From contig NZ_LXRG01000054.1 of assembly GCF_001651035.1 (NCBI RefSeq), positions 479,103 to 543,102 on the forward strand: 64,000 bases of DNA, written 5' to 3'. Under the pieces are notes generated by a model. The model was not told where the DNA came from, did no database searches, and was given only the letters and a program-made list of their open reading frames with translations. Below are positions 1 through 9,086 of the stretch, piece by piece (position 1 is the stretch's first letter; each line of letters begins with the position of its first letter). Both the position numbers and the translations under genes were made by a program. The DNA comes from Halomonas sp. ALS9 (GTDB lineage: Bacteria; Pseudomonadota; Gammaproteobacteria; Pseudomonadales; Halomonadaceae).

Positions 1-128
1 ACGGCTATATCAACGAATACCCCACTGGTCGCCTGCTGCGTGACGCCAAACTGTATGAAATTGGCGCGGGAACCAGCGAGATTCGGCGAATGCTGATTGG
101 TCGCGAACTGTTCACTGAAACCAAATAA
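1..128 (+). CDS. liuA: isovaleryl-CoA dehydrogenase, C-terminal end (partial)
   Basis: Only the last 41 codons are inside the window (frame beginning at base 3, TAA at 126-128). The tail contains [16 protein letters not shown], the typical C-terminal signature of the acyl-CoA dehydrogenase family, where it lies near the FAD site. The gene sits 11 bp before liuB at the head of a leucine/isovalerate degradation operon. From that context it should be the FAD enzyme that oxidises isovaleryl-CoA to 3-methylcrotonyl-CoA. The substrate is inferred from the neighbours; the family assignment is read from the tail. Confidence 0.85.
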   Translation, partial: GYINEYPTGRLLRDAKLYEIGAGTSEIRRMLIGRELFTETK

Positions 129-139
129 AAGGCCGCGCC

Positions 140-1747
140 ATGAGCACTGTGAATAGCCAGATCAATCCGCGCAGCGATGTGTTTCAAGCCAACGAAGCGT
201 CCATGCTGGGTGAAGTCAATAAACTGCGTGAGCTAACCGCCGCCGTCGCCCAAGGGGGCGGTGCCAAAGCCCGCGAGCGCCACGAAAGCCGTGGGAAACT
301 GTTTGTGCGTGACCGCATTGATCACCTGATCGATGAAGGGTCGCCATTTTTAGAATTTTCAGCCCTAGCAGCCCATAACATTTACGACAGTGAAATCCCC
401 GCCGCGGGCGTGGTGACCGGCATTGGCCGGGTGTCCGGCGTTGAGTGTGTGATTGTGGCTAACGACGCCACAGTAAAAGGCGGCACCTACTTCCCGCTCA
501 CGGTGAAAAAGCACATTCGTGCTCAAGAGATCGCCCGTAAACATCGCCTGCCGTGCATCTATCTCGTAGACTCCGGCGGTGCCTTCTTGCCCCGCCAAGA
601 TGAAGTATTCCCCGACCGCGACCACTTCGGGCGCATCTTCTATAACCAGGCGACCATGTCCGCCGAGGGCATTCCACAAATTGCCGTGGTGATGGGTTCC
701 TGCACCGCGGGCGGCGCTTATGTGCCAGCCATGGCGGATGAGTCGATCATTGTTAAGGAGCAGGGCACGATTTTCCTCGGTGGCCCGCCGTTGGTAAAAG
801 CCGCCACCGGTGAAAGCATTAGCGCCGAAGACCTGGGCGGTGCGGATGTTCACGCCAAAATCAGCGGTGTCGCCGACCACTACGCGGAAAACGATGCCCA
901 CGCGCTGCAACTTGCCCGTGCCTGTGTATCCCGGCTGAACTGGCAAAAGCGCGGCAAGCTTGCCATGCAGGCACCCAAGCCACCCAAGCTCGACCCGGCT
1001 GAGCTATACGGCATCGTCGGCACCGACCTTAAAAAGCCTTACGACGTGCGGGAAGTGATTGGCCGTATTGTCGATGACTCAGATTTCGACGAATTCAAAC
1101 GCTACTACGGCGAAACACTAGTCACTGGCTTTGCCCACATCCACGGCTACCCGGTAGGTATTGTGGCCAACAACGGCGTGCTGTTTTCCGAGAGCGCCGT
1201 GAAAGGCGCGCACTTTATTGAGCTGTGCGCCCAGCGCAAGATTCCGCTGATCTTTCTGCAGAACATTACCGGCTTTATGGTCGGTTCCAAGTACGAACAC
1301 GAAGGCATTGCCAAGCACGGCGCCAAACTGGTGACTGCCGTGGCCTGCGCCAAAGTGCCCAAGTACACGGTACTGATAGGTGGTAGTTTCGGTGCTGGCA
1401 ACTACGGGATGTGCGGCCGGGCTTATGATCCCAACCTGCTGTTTATGTGGCCCAACGCGCGCATTTCCGTGATGGGTGGCGAGCAGGCAGCAGGGGTGCT
1501 TGGACAAGTCAAACGCGAGCAGCATGAACGCGAAGGCCGCGAGTGGAGCAAAGAGGAAGAAGAGGCCTTTAAGCAGCCCACCCGCGAGCAGTATGAGCAC
1601 CAGGGCCACCCCTATTACGCCAGCGCCCGCTTATGGGACGACGGCGTGATTGACCCGCTGCAAACCCGCGACGTGCTGGGGCTTTCACTCGCCGCCGCGA
1701 TGAATGCCGAAGTCGAAGAGACACGCTTCGGCGTGTTCCGGATGTAA
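140..1747 (+). CDS. liuB: methylcrotonyl-CoA carboxylase beta (carboxyltransferase) subunit
   Basis: This 535-residue protein is the carboxyltransferase half of 3-methylcrotonyl-CoA carboxylase. It moves CO2 from biotin on the alpha subunit (liuD) to 3-methylcrotonyl-CoA, giving 3-methylglutaconyl-CoA in cytosolic leucine breakdown. It has both crotonase-like halves: [20 protein letters not shown] and [13 protein letters not shown] in the N-terminal domain, and [18 protein letters not shown] and [15 protein letters not shown] in the C-terminal domain. The length is normal for MCC beta. Its place between liuA and liuC/liuD separates it from propionyl- or geranyl-CoA carboxylase beta chains. 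Confidence 0.95.
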   Translation: MSTVNSQINPRSDVFQANEASMLGEVNKLRELTAAVAQGGGAKARERHESRGKLFVRDRIDHLIDEGSPFLEFSALAAHNIYDSEIPAAGVVTGIGRVSGVECVIVANDATVKGGTYFPLTVKKHIRAQEIARKHRLPCIYLVDSGGAFLPRQDEVFPDRDHFGRIFYNQATMSAEGIPQIAVVMGSCTAGGAYVPAMADESIIVKEQGTIFLGGPPLVKAATGESISAEDLGGADVHAKISGVADHYAENDAHALQLARACVSRLNWQKRGKLAMQAPKPPKLDPAELYGIVGTDLKKPYDVREVIGRIVDDSDFDEFKRYYGETLVTGFAHIHGYPVGIVANNGVLFSESAVKGAHFIELCAQRKIPLIFLQNITGFMVGSKYEHEGIAKHGAKLVTAVACAKVPKYTVLIGGSFGAGNYGMCGRAYDPNLLFMWPNARISVMGGEQAAGVLGQVKREQHEREGREWSKEEEEAFKQPTREQYEHQGHPYYASARLWDDGVIDPLQTRDVLGLSLAAAMNAEVEETRFGVFRM

Positions 1748-1759
1748 GGGGCAATCACC

Positions 1760-2584
1760 ATGGCTTACTCAACACTCATCATAGACAATGGCGTGGCTCG
1801 CCTGACCTTAAACCGACCCGAGGTGCATAACGCCTTTGACGATAGCTTAATCGCCGAACTGAATGAACACCTCAACAAGTTGCATACCCTTGCTGAAGCT
1901 GGCGAAGTTCGCGCGGTAGTACTGGGGTCAGAAGGCAAAAGCTTTTCAGCCGGTGCCGACCTGAACTGGATGAAGCGCATGGTCGATTACGACCTGGAGG
2001 ATAACCTCGCGGACTCCCGCAAACTTGCCGCATTGATGCATGGGCTCGATACCCTGCCCTGCCCCACGCTTTGCCGTGTTCAAGGGGCTGCGTTTGGCGG
2101 CGCGGTAGGTCTCGCCGCCTGCTGTGATCTGGTGATTGCCTCTGATAAAGCTAAGTTCTGCCTCTCGGAAGTCAAAATCGGTCTATCACCCGCGGTCATC
2201 AGTCCTTACGTTCAGCGTGCCCTGGGCGAGCGCCAAATGCGGCGTTATGCACTAACTGCCGAAGTGATGAATGCCGAATCAGCGCTCGCGCTCGGTTTAG
2301 CCCATCAGGTGGTTGAGCACGAAGCGTTAGACAGCGCCGTCGACGCCATGCTGACAACGCTATTAGCAGGCTCGCCCCAGGCCCAACGCGCTACCAAAGC
2401 GCTGATGGCCGCAGTGGCTCAAGCGCCCGACAGTGACGCCACCCGCGAGCATACCTGTCAGGTGATCGCCAAGCTGCGGGTCAGCCAAGAGGGTCAAGAG
2501 GGCTTATCCAGCTTCTTTGAAAAGCGCCGCCCGGTTTGGACGTCACCTGAAGAACACAATAACGCTGCGGAGCCACGCTCATGA
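1760..2584 (+). CDS. liuC: 3-methylglutaconyl-CoA hydratase (enoyl-CoA hydratase family)
   Basis: A 274-residue crotonase-fold enzyme. The oxyanion-hole segments SFSAGADLNWMKRM (about residue 65) and GAAFGGAVGLAACCDLVIA (about residue 110) are clear. In this operon it should hydrate 3-methylglutaconyl-CoA to HMG-CoA. It starts 12 bp after liuB, and its TGA overlaps the liuD start by four bases (ATGA), so translation of the two is probably coupled. Family membership is certain; the precise substrate comes from operon position. Confidence 0.93.
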   Translation: MAYSTLIIDNGVARLTLNRPEVHNAFDDSLIAELNEHLNKLHTLAEAGEVRAVVLGSEGKSFSAGADLNWMKRMVDYDLEDNLADSRKLAALMHGLDTLPCPTLCRVQGAAFGGAVGLAACCDLVIASDKAKFCLSEVKIGLSPAVISPYVQRALGERQMRRYALTAEVMNAESALALGLAHQVVEHEALDSAVDAMLTTLLAGSPQAQRATKALMAAVAQAPDSDATREHTCQVIAKLRVSQEGQEGLSSFFEKRRPVWTSPEEHNNAAEPRS

Positions 2585-4635
2585 CGTTTACCCCAACCAA
2601 ATTTGACACTTTGCTGGTCGCCAACCGTGGCGAAATTGCCTGCCGGGTGATGCGCACGGCGCGCCGTATGGGCCTGAAAACCGTCGCGGTCTACTCCGAT
2701 GCCGATGCCAGCGCCCGCCACGTGCGTGAAGCCGATGAAGCTGTGCGCTTAGGCCCTGCCGCTGCGCGCGAAAGCTATCTCAATATTGACGCAGTGATTG
2801 ACGCCGCCAAGCGCACCGTCACCGATGCGATTCACCCTGGCTACGGCTTTTTGTCTGAAAACGGCAGCTTCGTAAAAGCCCTTGAAGAAGCGGGCATTAC
2901 CTTTATCGGCCCGCCCGCTTCGGCGATTGCCGCCATGGGTGACAAATCCGCTGCTAAAGCCCGCATGGCCAATGCGGGGGTACCGCTAGTACCGGGCTAT
3001 CACGGCGACGATCAAGACGACGCCCTGCTCCGCAATGAAGCCGACAAGATCGGCTACCCGGTCATGCTCAAAGCCAGCGCGGGCGGCGGCGGTAAAGGCA
3101 TGCGCGTTGTCGAATCAGGCGATGGTTTCCAGGCAGCGCTAGATGGCTGCCGCCGTGAGTCCAAAGCCGCCTTCGGCGATGACCGTATGCTGATCGAAAA
3201 GTACCTGGTACAGCCACGCCATGTGGAAGTGCAGGTATTTTGCGATCGCCACGGCAACGGCGTTTATCTGTTTGAGCGCGACTGTAGCGTGCAGCGCCGC
3301 CATCAGAAAGTGATCGAAGAAGCCCCAGCGCCGGGTATGACGGCAGAGCTGCGCAGCGCCATGGGCGATGCTGCGGTTCGCGCGGCCCAGGAGATCGGCT
3401 ATGTGGGTGCGGGCACCGTCGAGTTTCTTTTAGACATTGATGGTTCGTTCTATTTTATGGAGATGAACACTCGTCTTCAGGTTGAACACCCGGTCACCGA
3501 AATGATTACCGGCCAGGATCTGGTCGAGTGGCAGCTACGCGTGGCCATGGGCGAACCACTACCCTGCTCTCAAGATGAGCTAACGATTACCGGCCATAGC
3601 TTTGAAGCGCGCATTTACGCAGAAGATCCGGATCAGGATTTCCTGCCCGCCACCGGCTTGCTTAACCGCTTTGCTCTGGATCTGGAGGGTGCGGGCTTAA
3701 GTGCTGATCAAGTGCGCCTGGACAGCGGCGTGGAGAGCGGCGACGAAGTATCGATGCACTACGACCCGATGCTTGCCAAACTGATTGTGCACGGCCCCGA
3801 CCGCGATGCAGCGCTGGCAACCCTTAACCGCGCCTTGGCGGCGTTAGATGTTCAGGGCGTCGTGACCAACCGCGCCTTCTTGATGCGCCTGGCGACTCAT
3901 CCCGGCTTTAAAAACGTCGAACTAGACACCCGCTTTATCGAACGCAATGAAGCCACGCTGTTTGCGCCGCGAACCTATAGCATGGAGGCCTACGCCAGCG
4001 CGGCGCTGATTGGCCTCAATCAACTGGCCCAGGAGTGCGAAAGCGACTCGCCCTGGGATCGCCACGACGGCTTCCGTCTCAATGCTCCCCACACCATTCG
4101 CATCGCGCTGTGTGACCCAGCCGACGTAAAAGCCGCTGATAGCGATGAGGCGGTAGTGATCGTGGAAGGTAAGCGCAACGCTGGCGAGAAGCTATGGAAT
4201 CTAACCATTGGTAATGACACCTTAACCGCAAGCCTTCAACCGCTGACCGGCGATGCAGTTGCTGTCACCCTGAATGGCCACCGTCGCCGCCTGCAAGCGC
4301 GCCGCGATGGTCATGTCGTCGTTATGGCTGACCCCAGCGGCGAAACCCGCCTGTTCTGGCGGCGCATTGATGCCATTGATCACGGCCACCACGAGGCGGA
4401 GTCTACCCTCACTGCCCCCATGAACGGCACCGTGGTTGCTTTGCTAGTGGAGCCCGGCGTGGCGGTTGAAAAAGGCATGCCGCTGATGGTGATGGAAGCG
4501 ATGAAAATGGAGCACACCATGACCGCCCCCGCGGATGGCAGCGTTGACACCTTCCATTTCCAAGCTGGCGACACCGTCAGCCAGGGCGCTGTGCTGCTCG
4601 ACTTTGCGGCCAACGACGCTGCGGCTAACAAATAG
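2581..4635 (+). CDS. liuD: methylcrotonyl-CoA carboxylase alpha (biotin carboxylase / biotin carrier) subunit
   Basis: The 684-residue ATP-dependent biotin carboxylase and carrier subunit. An N-terminal biotin carboxylase domain begins FDTLLVANRGEIACRVMRT, followed by the ATP-grasp loop SAGGGGKGMRVVE (about residue 165) and EMNTRLQVEHPVTE (about residue 295). A linker follows, then a C-terminal biotinyl domain with MEAMKMEH, where K642 is the biotinylation site. It works with liuB in leucine catabolism. It overlaps liuC by four bases and is followed 12 bp later by liuE. Length and domain order are normal. Confidence 0.95.
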   Translation: MTFTPTKFDTLLVANRGEIACRVMRTARRMGLKTVAVYSDADASARHVREADEAVRLGPAAARESYLNIDAVIDAAKRTVTDAIHPGYGFLSENGSFVKALEEAGITFIGPPASAIAAMGDKSAAKARMANAGVPLVPGYHGDDQDDALLRNEADKIGYPVMLKASAGGGGKGMRVVESGDGFQAALDGCRRESKAAFGDDRMLIEKYLVQPRHVEVQVFCDRHGNGVYLFERDCSVQRRHQKVIEEAPAPGMTAELRSAMGDAAVRAAQEIGYVGAGTVEFLLDIDGSFYFMEMNTRLQVEHPVTEMITGQDLVEWQLRVAMGEPLPCSQDELTITGHSFEARIYAEDPDQDFLPATGLLNRFALDLEGAGLSADQVRLDSGVESGDEVSMHYDPMLAKLIVHGPDRDAALATLNRALAALDVQGVVTNRAFLMRLATHPGFKNVELDTRFIERNEATLFAPRTYSMEAYASAALIGLNQLAQECESDSPWDRHDGFRLNAPHTIRIALCDPADVKAADSDEAVVIVEGKRNAGEKLWNLTIGNDTLTASLQPLTGDAVAVTLNGHRRRLQARRDGHVVVMADPSGETRLFWRRIDAIDHGHHEAESTLTAPMNGTVVALLVEPGVAVEKGMPLMVMEAMKMEHTMTAPADGSVDTFHFQAGDTVSQGAVLLDFAANDAAANK

Positions 4636-4647
4636 GAGTCTCTGCTT

Positions 4648-5553
4648 ATGCCATTGCCTACCTCCGTTAAGCTATTTGAAATGGCACCCCGGGACGGCCT
4701 GCAAAACGAGCCGGGGGCTATCGTGCCCACCGCGACCAAAATTGCCCTGATTGAGCGGCTTGCCAAGGCGGGTATTAAGCATATCGAAGCCGCCAGCTTT
4801 GTATCGCCCAAATGGGTGCCGCAAATGGGCGACGCCGTTGAGGTGATGGCAGGCATCAAGCGCCAGCAAGAGGTGGTCTATTCCGCCCTAACGCCCAATT
4901 TGAAAGGGCTGGAAAACGCCCTAACCGTAGGTGTTGAAGAGGTGGCAGTGTTTGGTGCCGCGTCAGAAGCCTTCTCGCAAAAAAACATCAACTGCTCAAT
5001 TGCCGAATCGCTCACTCGTTTTGAACCCGTTTTAGAGCGCGCCCGCGAGGCAGGTGTGCGCGTACGCGGCTACGTCTCCTGCGTATTGGGCTGCCCTTAT
5101 GAAGGCGAGATTGATCCCAACAAAGTCGCCGAGGTAGCCAAAGCGCTTTATGAAATGGGCTGCTACGAAGTGTCACTGGGCGACACCATCGGCGTTGGCA
5201 CGCCGTTGGCCGCCAAGCGTATGATTGACGCCGTTCAGCAGCAGGTACCCATCGAATTTCTGGCCGCTCACTTCCACGACACCTACGGCATGGCGCTGGC
5301 CAACTTATATGCGGTAATGGAAGAAGGCGTCAGTGTGATTGATGCGGCAACCGCAGGCCTGGGCGGCTGCCCCTATGCCAAAGGCGCTTCCGGCAATGTG
5401 GCCACTGAAGACGTGCTCTATCTACTTGAGGGGCTAGGCATTGAAACGGGTATCGATCTACAGGCCGTGATCGACACCGGCTACTGGATCACTAACGAGC
5501 TGGGCCGCAAGCCAAGCGCCAAAGTCGCCCTGGCAAAAGGCCCTAGCCATTAA
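4648..5553 (+). CDS. liuE: hydroxymethylglutaryl-CoA lyase
   Basis: A 301-residue TIM-barrel HMG-CoA lyase that splits HMG-CoA into acetyl-CoA and acetoacetate, the last step of leucine degradation. It shows the N-terminal metal and substrate motif [11 protein letters not shown], the barrel motif [10 protein letters not shown], and the diagnostic active-site loop [19 protein letters not shown] carrying the catalytic cysteine. It is the last recognisable liu gene of the operon. The stop codon lies inside a short tandem repeat (5543-5572), so the final residues and downstream spacer have been locally duplicated. Confidence 0.95.
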   Translation: MPLPTSVKLFEMAPRDGLQNEPGAIVPTATKIALIERLAKAGIKHIEAASFVSPKWVPQMGDAVEVMAGIKRQQEVVYSALTPNLKGLENALTVGVEEVAVFGAASEAFSQKNINCSIAESLTRFEPVLERAREAGVRVRGYVSCVLGCPYEGEIDPNKVAEVAKALYEMGCYEVSLGDTIGVGTPLAAKRMIDAVQQQVPIEFLAAHFHDTYGMALANLYAVMEEGVSVIDAATAGLGGCPYAKGASGNVATEDVLYLLEGLGIETGIDLQAVIDTGYWITNELGRKPSAKVALAKGPSH

Positions 5554-5572
5554 AACTAGCCATTAAAACTAG
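5543..5572. repeat. 13-bp tandem repeat over the liuE stop codon
   Basis: The unit CTAGCCATTAAAA occurs twice without interruption (5543-5555, 5556-5568), followed by a partial CTAG. The first copy contains the liuE TAA stop at 5551-5553. It is one of a family of 12-19 bp arrays at gene junctions in this window. Confidence 0.9.
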
Positions 5573-5653
5573 ACGTTATTAATAGAACAATAAAAGCAGC
5601 CAACTATCCTCTGCCTTACCGCTCGGACAAAAAAAATATCGGAGAGTCTCAAC

Positions 5654-7357
5654 ATGGCATCATCTGCTCTTACCCACCCCAGCTACTCCAGTAGCATGGC
5701 GGACAAACCGCTGCTAGGTATGACCATTGGCGATAAGTTCGACCAAATCGCCGCGCAGTATGCTGATAACGACGCGCTGATTGTTGTGCATCAGAACATC
5801 CACTGGAGCTATCGCAAGCTCCAGGAAGAGGTTAACCGCTGCGCCCGCGCCCTGCTCTCCATTGGTGTTAACAAAGGCGACCGGGTGGCCATTTGGGCGC
5901 CCAACTGCAGCGAGTGGACGCTCACTCAGTTTGCTACTGCTAAAATTGGCGCGATTCTGGTCAATATTAACCCTTCCTATCGCACCCATGAGCTGGAATA
6001 CGCGCTGAACCAATCCGGCGCCCGTTTTATGGTGACTGCGAACAGCTTTAAAAGCTCCGATTACAGCGGCATGCTGTATGAGCTCGCGCCCGAATTAAAC
6101 GCTTGCAAAGAAGGCGAACTGAAATCACAAAAGCTGCCTGACCTTGAGTGCATTATTAATTTAAGCAATGACAAACTCAGCGGTATGTGGCGTTGGTCTG
6201 ACCTAATGGAAGAAGCCAACAAGGTTAGCCAAACCGACGTTAACGACCTCCAGGCAACCCTGCAGTTCGACGACGCCATCAATATCCAGTACACCTCTGG
6301 CACTACCGGCTTCCCCAAAGGGGCAACGCTCTCCCACCACAACATTCTCAACAACGGCTTTTTTGTGGCGGAAAGCATGGGCTTTACCAGCGAAGACCGC
6401 CTGGTGATTCCGGTGCCGCTTTACCACTGTTTTGGCATGGTGATGGGTAACTTGGGCTGCATGACTCACGGTGCCACCATGATCTACCCGGATGAAGGCT
6501 TTGACCCTGGCAAAGTACTCAAGGCAGTTCACGAACAGAAAGCCACTGCGCTATACGGCGTGCCCACCATGTTTATCGCCGAGTTGGATCACCCTGACTT
6601 TCCCAGCACCGACCTCTCGTCACTGCGCACCGGCATTATGGCGGGCTCCATCTGCCCCGCGGAGATCATGAAGCAGGTCATCAATAAGATGAACATGAAA
6701 GGCGTGCAGATCGCCTACGGCATGACCGAAACCAGCCCGGTCTCTACCCAAACCGGCGCCAACGACAGCATCGAGAAGCGCGTTTCCACCGTGGGCCGCA
6801 CCCAGCCTCACTTAGAGAACAAAATTGTCGACCCCGGCAACGGCGGTATTCTCCCCCGCGGTGAAATCGGCGAGCTATGTACCCGCGGCTACAGCGTCAT
6901 GCTGAAGTACTGGAACAACGACAAAGCCACCGCGGAAGCCATCGACGAAGCGGGCTGGATGCACACTGGCGACTTGGCCACCATGGATGAAGAGGGTTAT
7001 ATCCAGATTGTCGGCCGCATCAAAGACATGGTCATTCGCGGCGGTGAGAACGTCTATCCCAAAGAAATAGAGGAGTTTCTTTACGCCCACCCAGCGATCT
7101 CAGAGGTACAGGTTACCGGCGTGCCAGATAAGAAGTACGGTGAAGAGCTGATCGCCTGGGTAAAACTCAACAGCACTGCGGGTGAAGTGACCGGCGAAGC
7201 GCTGCGCGAGTACTGCAAAGGCAAGATCACCCACTTCAAAATTCCACGCTACTTCAAGTTCGTCGACGAATTCCCGATGACCGTCACTGGCAAGATTCAG
7301 AAATTCAAAATGCGCGAAATTTCCATTCAAGAGCTGGGTTTGGATAAAGAGTCATAG
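5654..7357 (+). CDS. AMP-binding acyl-CoA synthetase
   Basis: A 567-residue ANL-superfamily ligase that activates a carboxylic acid through an acyl-AMP to its CoA thioester. Motifs run in order: the P-loop [16 protein letters not shown] (about residue 215), [10 protein letters not shown] (about residue 355), [16 protein letters not shown] and [16 protein letters not shown] (about residues 435-475), and the C-terminal [14 protein letters not shown] with the catalytic lysine. It follows liuE by 100 bp with an SD-like GGAGAG, so it may have its own promoter or share the liu transcript. Similarity is to medium-chain (ACSF2-like) ligases. Feeding isovalerate or other branched or medium acids into the liu pathway is an inference. 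Confidence 0.88.
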   Translation: MASSALTHPSYSSSMADKPLLGMTIGDKFDQIAAQYADNDALIVVHQNIHWSYRKLQEEVNRCARALLSIGVNKGDRVAIWAPNCSEWTLTQFATAKIGAILVNINPSYRTHELEYALNQSGARFMVTANSFKSSDYSGMLYELAPELNACKEGELKSQKLPDLECIINLSNDKLSGMWRWSDLMEEANKVSQTDVNDLQATLQFDDAINIQYTSGTTGFPKGATLSHHNILNNGFFVAESMGFTSEDRLVIPVPLYHCFGMVMGNLGCMTHGATMIYPDEGFDPGKVLKAVHEQKATALYGVPTMFIAELDHPDFPSTDLSSLRTGIMAGSICPAEIMKQVINKMNMKGVQIAYGMTETSPVSTQTGANDSIEKRVSTVGRTQPHLENKIVDPGNGGILPRGEIGELCTRGYSVMLKYWNNDKATAEAIDEAGWMHTGDLATMDEEGYIQIVGRIKDMVIRGGENVYPKEIEEFLYAHPAISEVQVTGVPDKKYGEELIAWVKLNSTAGEVTGEALREYCKGKITHFKIPRYFKFVDEFPMTVTGKIQKFKMREISIQELGLDKES

Positions 7358-7360
7358 GCG

Positions 7361-8185
7361 ATGACGTCTCCCAATCCGTTAGCGGATCACTATCAGCGCG
7401 CCCTGCGCGCTGATGAGGTACTGGCGCAGATTGATAGCCACTACCCCGCTGGCCCCACCCTGCATCAATTAGCCCCTCTGGATCAGCTGCATATTGGTGG
7501 CGTGGCAGCCTCCGCGAGACTACTTCAAAGGCTCAACCCTGACACTCACAGCAAGGTACTGGATATCGGTGCTGGACTGGGCGGATTGATGCGGCAGGGT
7601 GCTTCGCTGGGGTTCCAGATAACCGGACTGGATATCACTCATGGTTTCAGTGCACTGAACAAAGCGCTGAGCTTACGGGTTAACCAACCTGACTCGTTAC
7701 CACTCACCTGGGTAACCGGTAACGCCAGCACCCTGCCTTTTGCCGATAACAGCTTTGATGCCGTGCTCTTTCAGCACAGTCTGCTCAATATGCCCGATGC
7801 CGCCAAGGTAATCGCAGAAAGCCGCAGAGTTCTGCGCCCTGGCGGACAGCTAGTGATGCATGAGGTAATCAGCGGCCCCAATGTGGCACACCTTCGCTAC
7901 CCGGTGCCTTGGGCAGCCTCTTCCGAACACTCTCATCTAATGTCTAGTGTGGAGCTGACTTGTTTGCTGGAAAAGGGCGGCTTTCAGCTTGAACATGAGG
8001 AAGACTGGAGCAAAATTGCCTTGGAGTGGCGCCAGCGTCAGCGGCAAAAAGAGCAGACGCCACGTCAGGCGGTGCTGTCTCCCCAGTGGGTTTTCGGCGA
8101 GCGTTTTATCACCATGGGTAAAAATTTAGTCGACAACCTAGCCGAGGGCGCAATTAAAGTGGTGGAAATCCAAGCTAGTTGCTAA
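7361..8185 (+). CDS. class I SAM-dependent methyltransferase (Methyltransf_11 type)
   Basis: A 274-residue Rossmann-fold methyltransferase. Motif I is VLDIGAGLGGLMRQGASLGF (about residue 67), with the acidic GLDIT after strand 2, LPFADNSFDAVLFQHSLLNM as motif II, and LRPGGQLVMHEV as motif III. The last third is less typical, and the substrate cannot be read from sequence. It starts only 3 bp after the acyl-CoA synthetase stop, so the two are co-transcribed and probably translationally coupled. A role in small-molecule or quinone-type methylation is possible but unsupported. Confidence 0.8.
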   Translation: MTSPNPLADHYQRALRADEVLAQIDSHYPAGPTLHQLAPLDQLHIGGVAASARLLQRLNPDTHSKVLDIGAGLGGLMRQGASLGFQITGLDITHGFSALNKALSLRVNQPDSLPLTWVTGNASTLPFADNSFDAVLFQHSLLNMPDAAKVIAESRRVLRPGGQLVMHEVISGPNVAHLRYPVPWAASSEHSHLMSSVELTCLLEKGGFQLEHEEDWSKIALEWRQRQRQKEQTPRQAVLSPQWVFGERFITMGKNLVDNLAEGAIKVVEIQASC

Positions 8186-8238
8186 TCTGAATAGGATAGT
8201 TTTTCTCCCTACCCATGGGTACATGACGTTGTATATAA

Positions 8239-8325
8239 GGTACGAAAGATATTAGGTATAAAATATACTGTTATAAAACATGGGTACAAAACATATGAGT
8301 ATAAAACAATAGGTGTACGAAACAT
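8239..8325. repeat. array of about six ~15-bp repeats upstream of the outer-membrane barrel gene
   Basis: The core GTAYRAAA followed by an A/T-rich tail recurs with steps of 14-16 bp (starting near 8240, 8256, 8270, 8284, 8299 and 8315). The last copy runs into the ATG of the following gene at 8324. The region is markedly AT-rich compared with its surroundings. It occupies the whole space where promoter and RBS should be, so it may contain regulatory sites or be a slippage-prone array. No clear Shine-Dalgarno is left in front of the ATG. Confidence 0.75.
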
Positions 8326-8887
8326 GCCAATTAAACGCTTGGCAAGCACCCTGCTCTGTTGCTCCGTTCCTTGGTTTAGCAGCTACGCCGACGACACTCC
8401 GCCGGTAATGGCCTATACCGCACCCAATAGTGAACTGATGAAGCTTGATAACGGCGTCATTTTGGAAGGCAGCGACCTTCAAAGCCTTGATAACTATACC
8501 AGCGGTTTTCGAGTAACCGCAGGCTTCAGTCCCTGGCGTCTGCCTCAATTGGATATCGGCGCTGAAATCGCCTACCGGGAAAGCGAAGAAATCGCCGCCT
8601 CTTCCAGCATTAATCCGCTGATTATGGATACTCTGAGCTTAGGCGGTGCCATTGTTGCCGGTGTTCGCATGGGCGCCTTTAGCGTCTATGCAAAGTCCGG
8701 CATCACTGAGTGGCGTGGCGAAAGCGACCTGGAAGGCGCCGACGAAAGCGGCACCGCGATGCTGCAAGGTTTCGGCGCCACGGTCACGATTAATCGATTC
8801 GTCAGTCGCCTGGAGTACGAACGCATCGACGCCCCCACCCTCAGCCATCTCAATATGTTAAGCGCCTCCTTGCATCTGCCGTTCTGA
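8324..8887 (+). CDS. small outer-membrane beta-barrel protein, function unknown
   Basis: A 187-residue exported protein. The N-terminus has a basic start, a hydrophobic stretch and a likely signal-peptidase site near SSYADD (about residue 23). The rest alternates short amphipathic strands and polar turns (for example GFRVTAGFSP, LDIGAEIAYRE, GAFSVYAKSGITEW, FVSRLEYERI) and ends in LHLPF, an aromatic C-terminal residue typical of outer-membrane barrels recognised by BamA. I infer an eight-strand OmpA/OmpW-like barrel. I cannot assign a ligand. It stands alone between the liu-associated genes and the Rhs locus, behind the repeat array at 8239-8325. Confidence 0.65.
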   Translation: MPIKRLASTLLCCSVPWFSSYADDTPPVMAYTAPNSELMKLDNGVILEGSDLQSLDNYTSGFRVTAGFSPWRLPQLDIGAEIAYRESEEIAASSSINPLIMDTLSLGGAIVAGVRMGAFSVYAKSGITEWRGESDLEGADESGTAMLQGFGATVTINRFVSRLEYERIDAPTLSHLNMLSASLHLPF

Positions 8888-8959
8888 CGCCACCCTTTTA
8901 ACAAATTAAACTTTGATTTTTCTGGTTGCTACTCAATTTGTAAGCCATGGATTAAAATT

Positions 8960-8979
8960 TTGTAAGAGATCTCTTACAA
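8960..8979. promoter_or_regulatory. perfect 20-bp palindrome with extra half-sites upstream of vgrG-rhs
   Basis: TTGTAAGAGATCTCTTACAA is a perfect palindrome 107 bp before the vgrG-rhs start. Two more TGTAAG half-sites lie in direct orientation nearby (TTGTAAG at 8938-8944 and GTGTAAG around 8982-8988). Clustered half-sites around a palindrome are the usual form of a dimeric repressor or activator operator. The cognate protein is not identified. The rest of the 8888-9086 spacer shows nothing else I can name. Confidence 0.5.
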
Positions 8980-9086
8980 GCGTGTAAGACATTGACGCTT
9001 CATGCCTTCAAGGGGTTGCCCTCTGCCGCTGGCTCGCTATCCTAACTCGTTCTCATTTAGCAGATAACGATTCAAGGAGCGGAGCG

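Noticed and set aside
365..946. Long minus-strand ORFs inside liuB and other strong genes
   Set aside because: They are antisense shadows of conserved coding sequence with no RBS or family motif.
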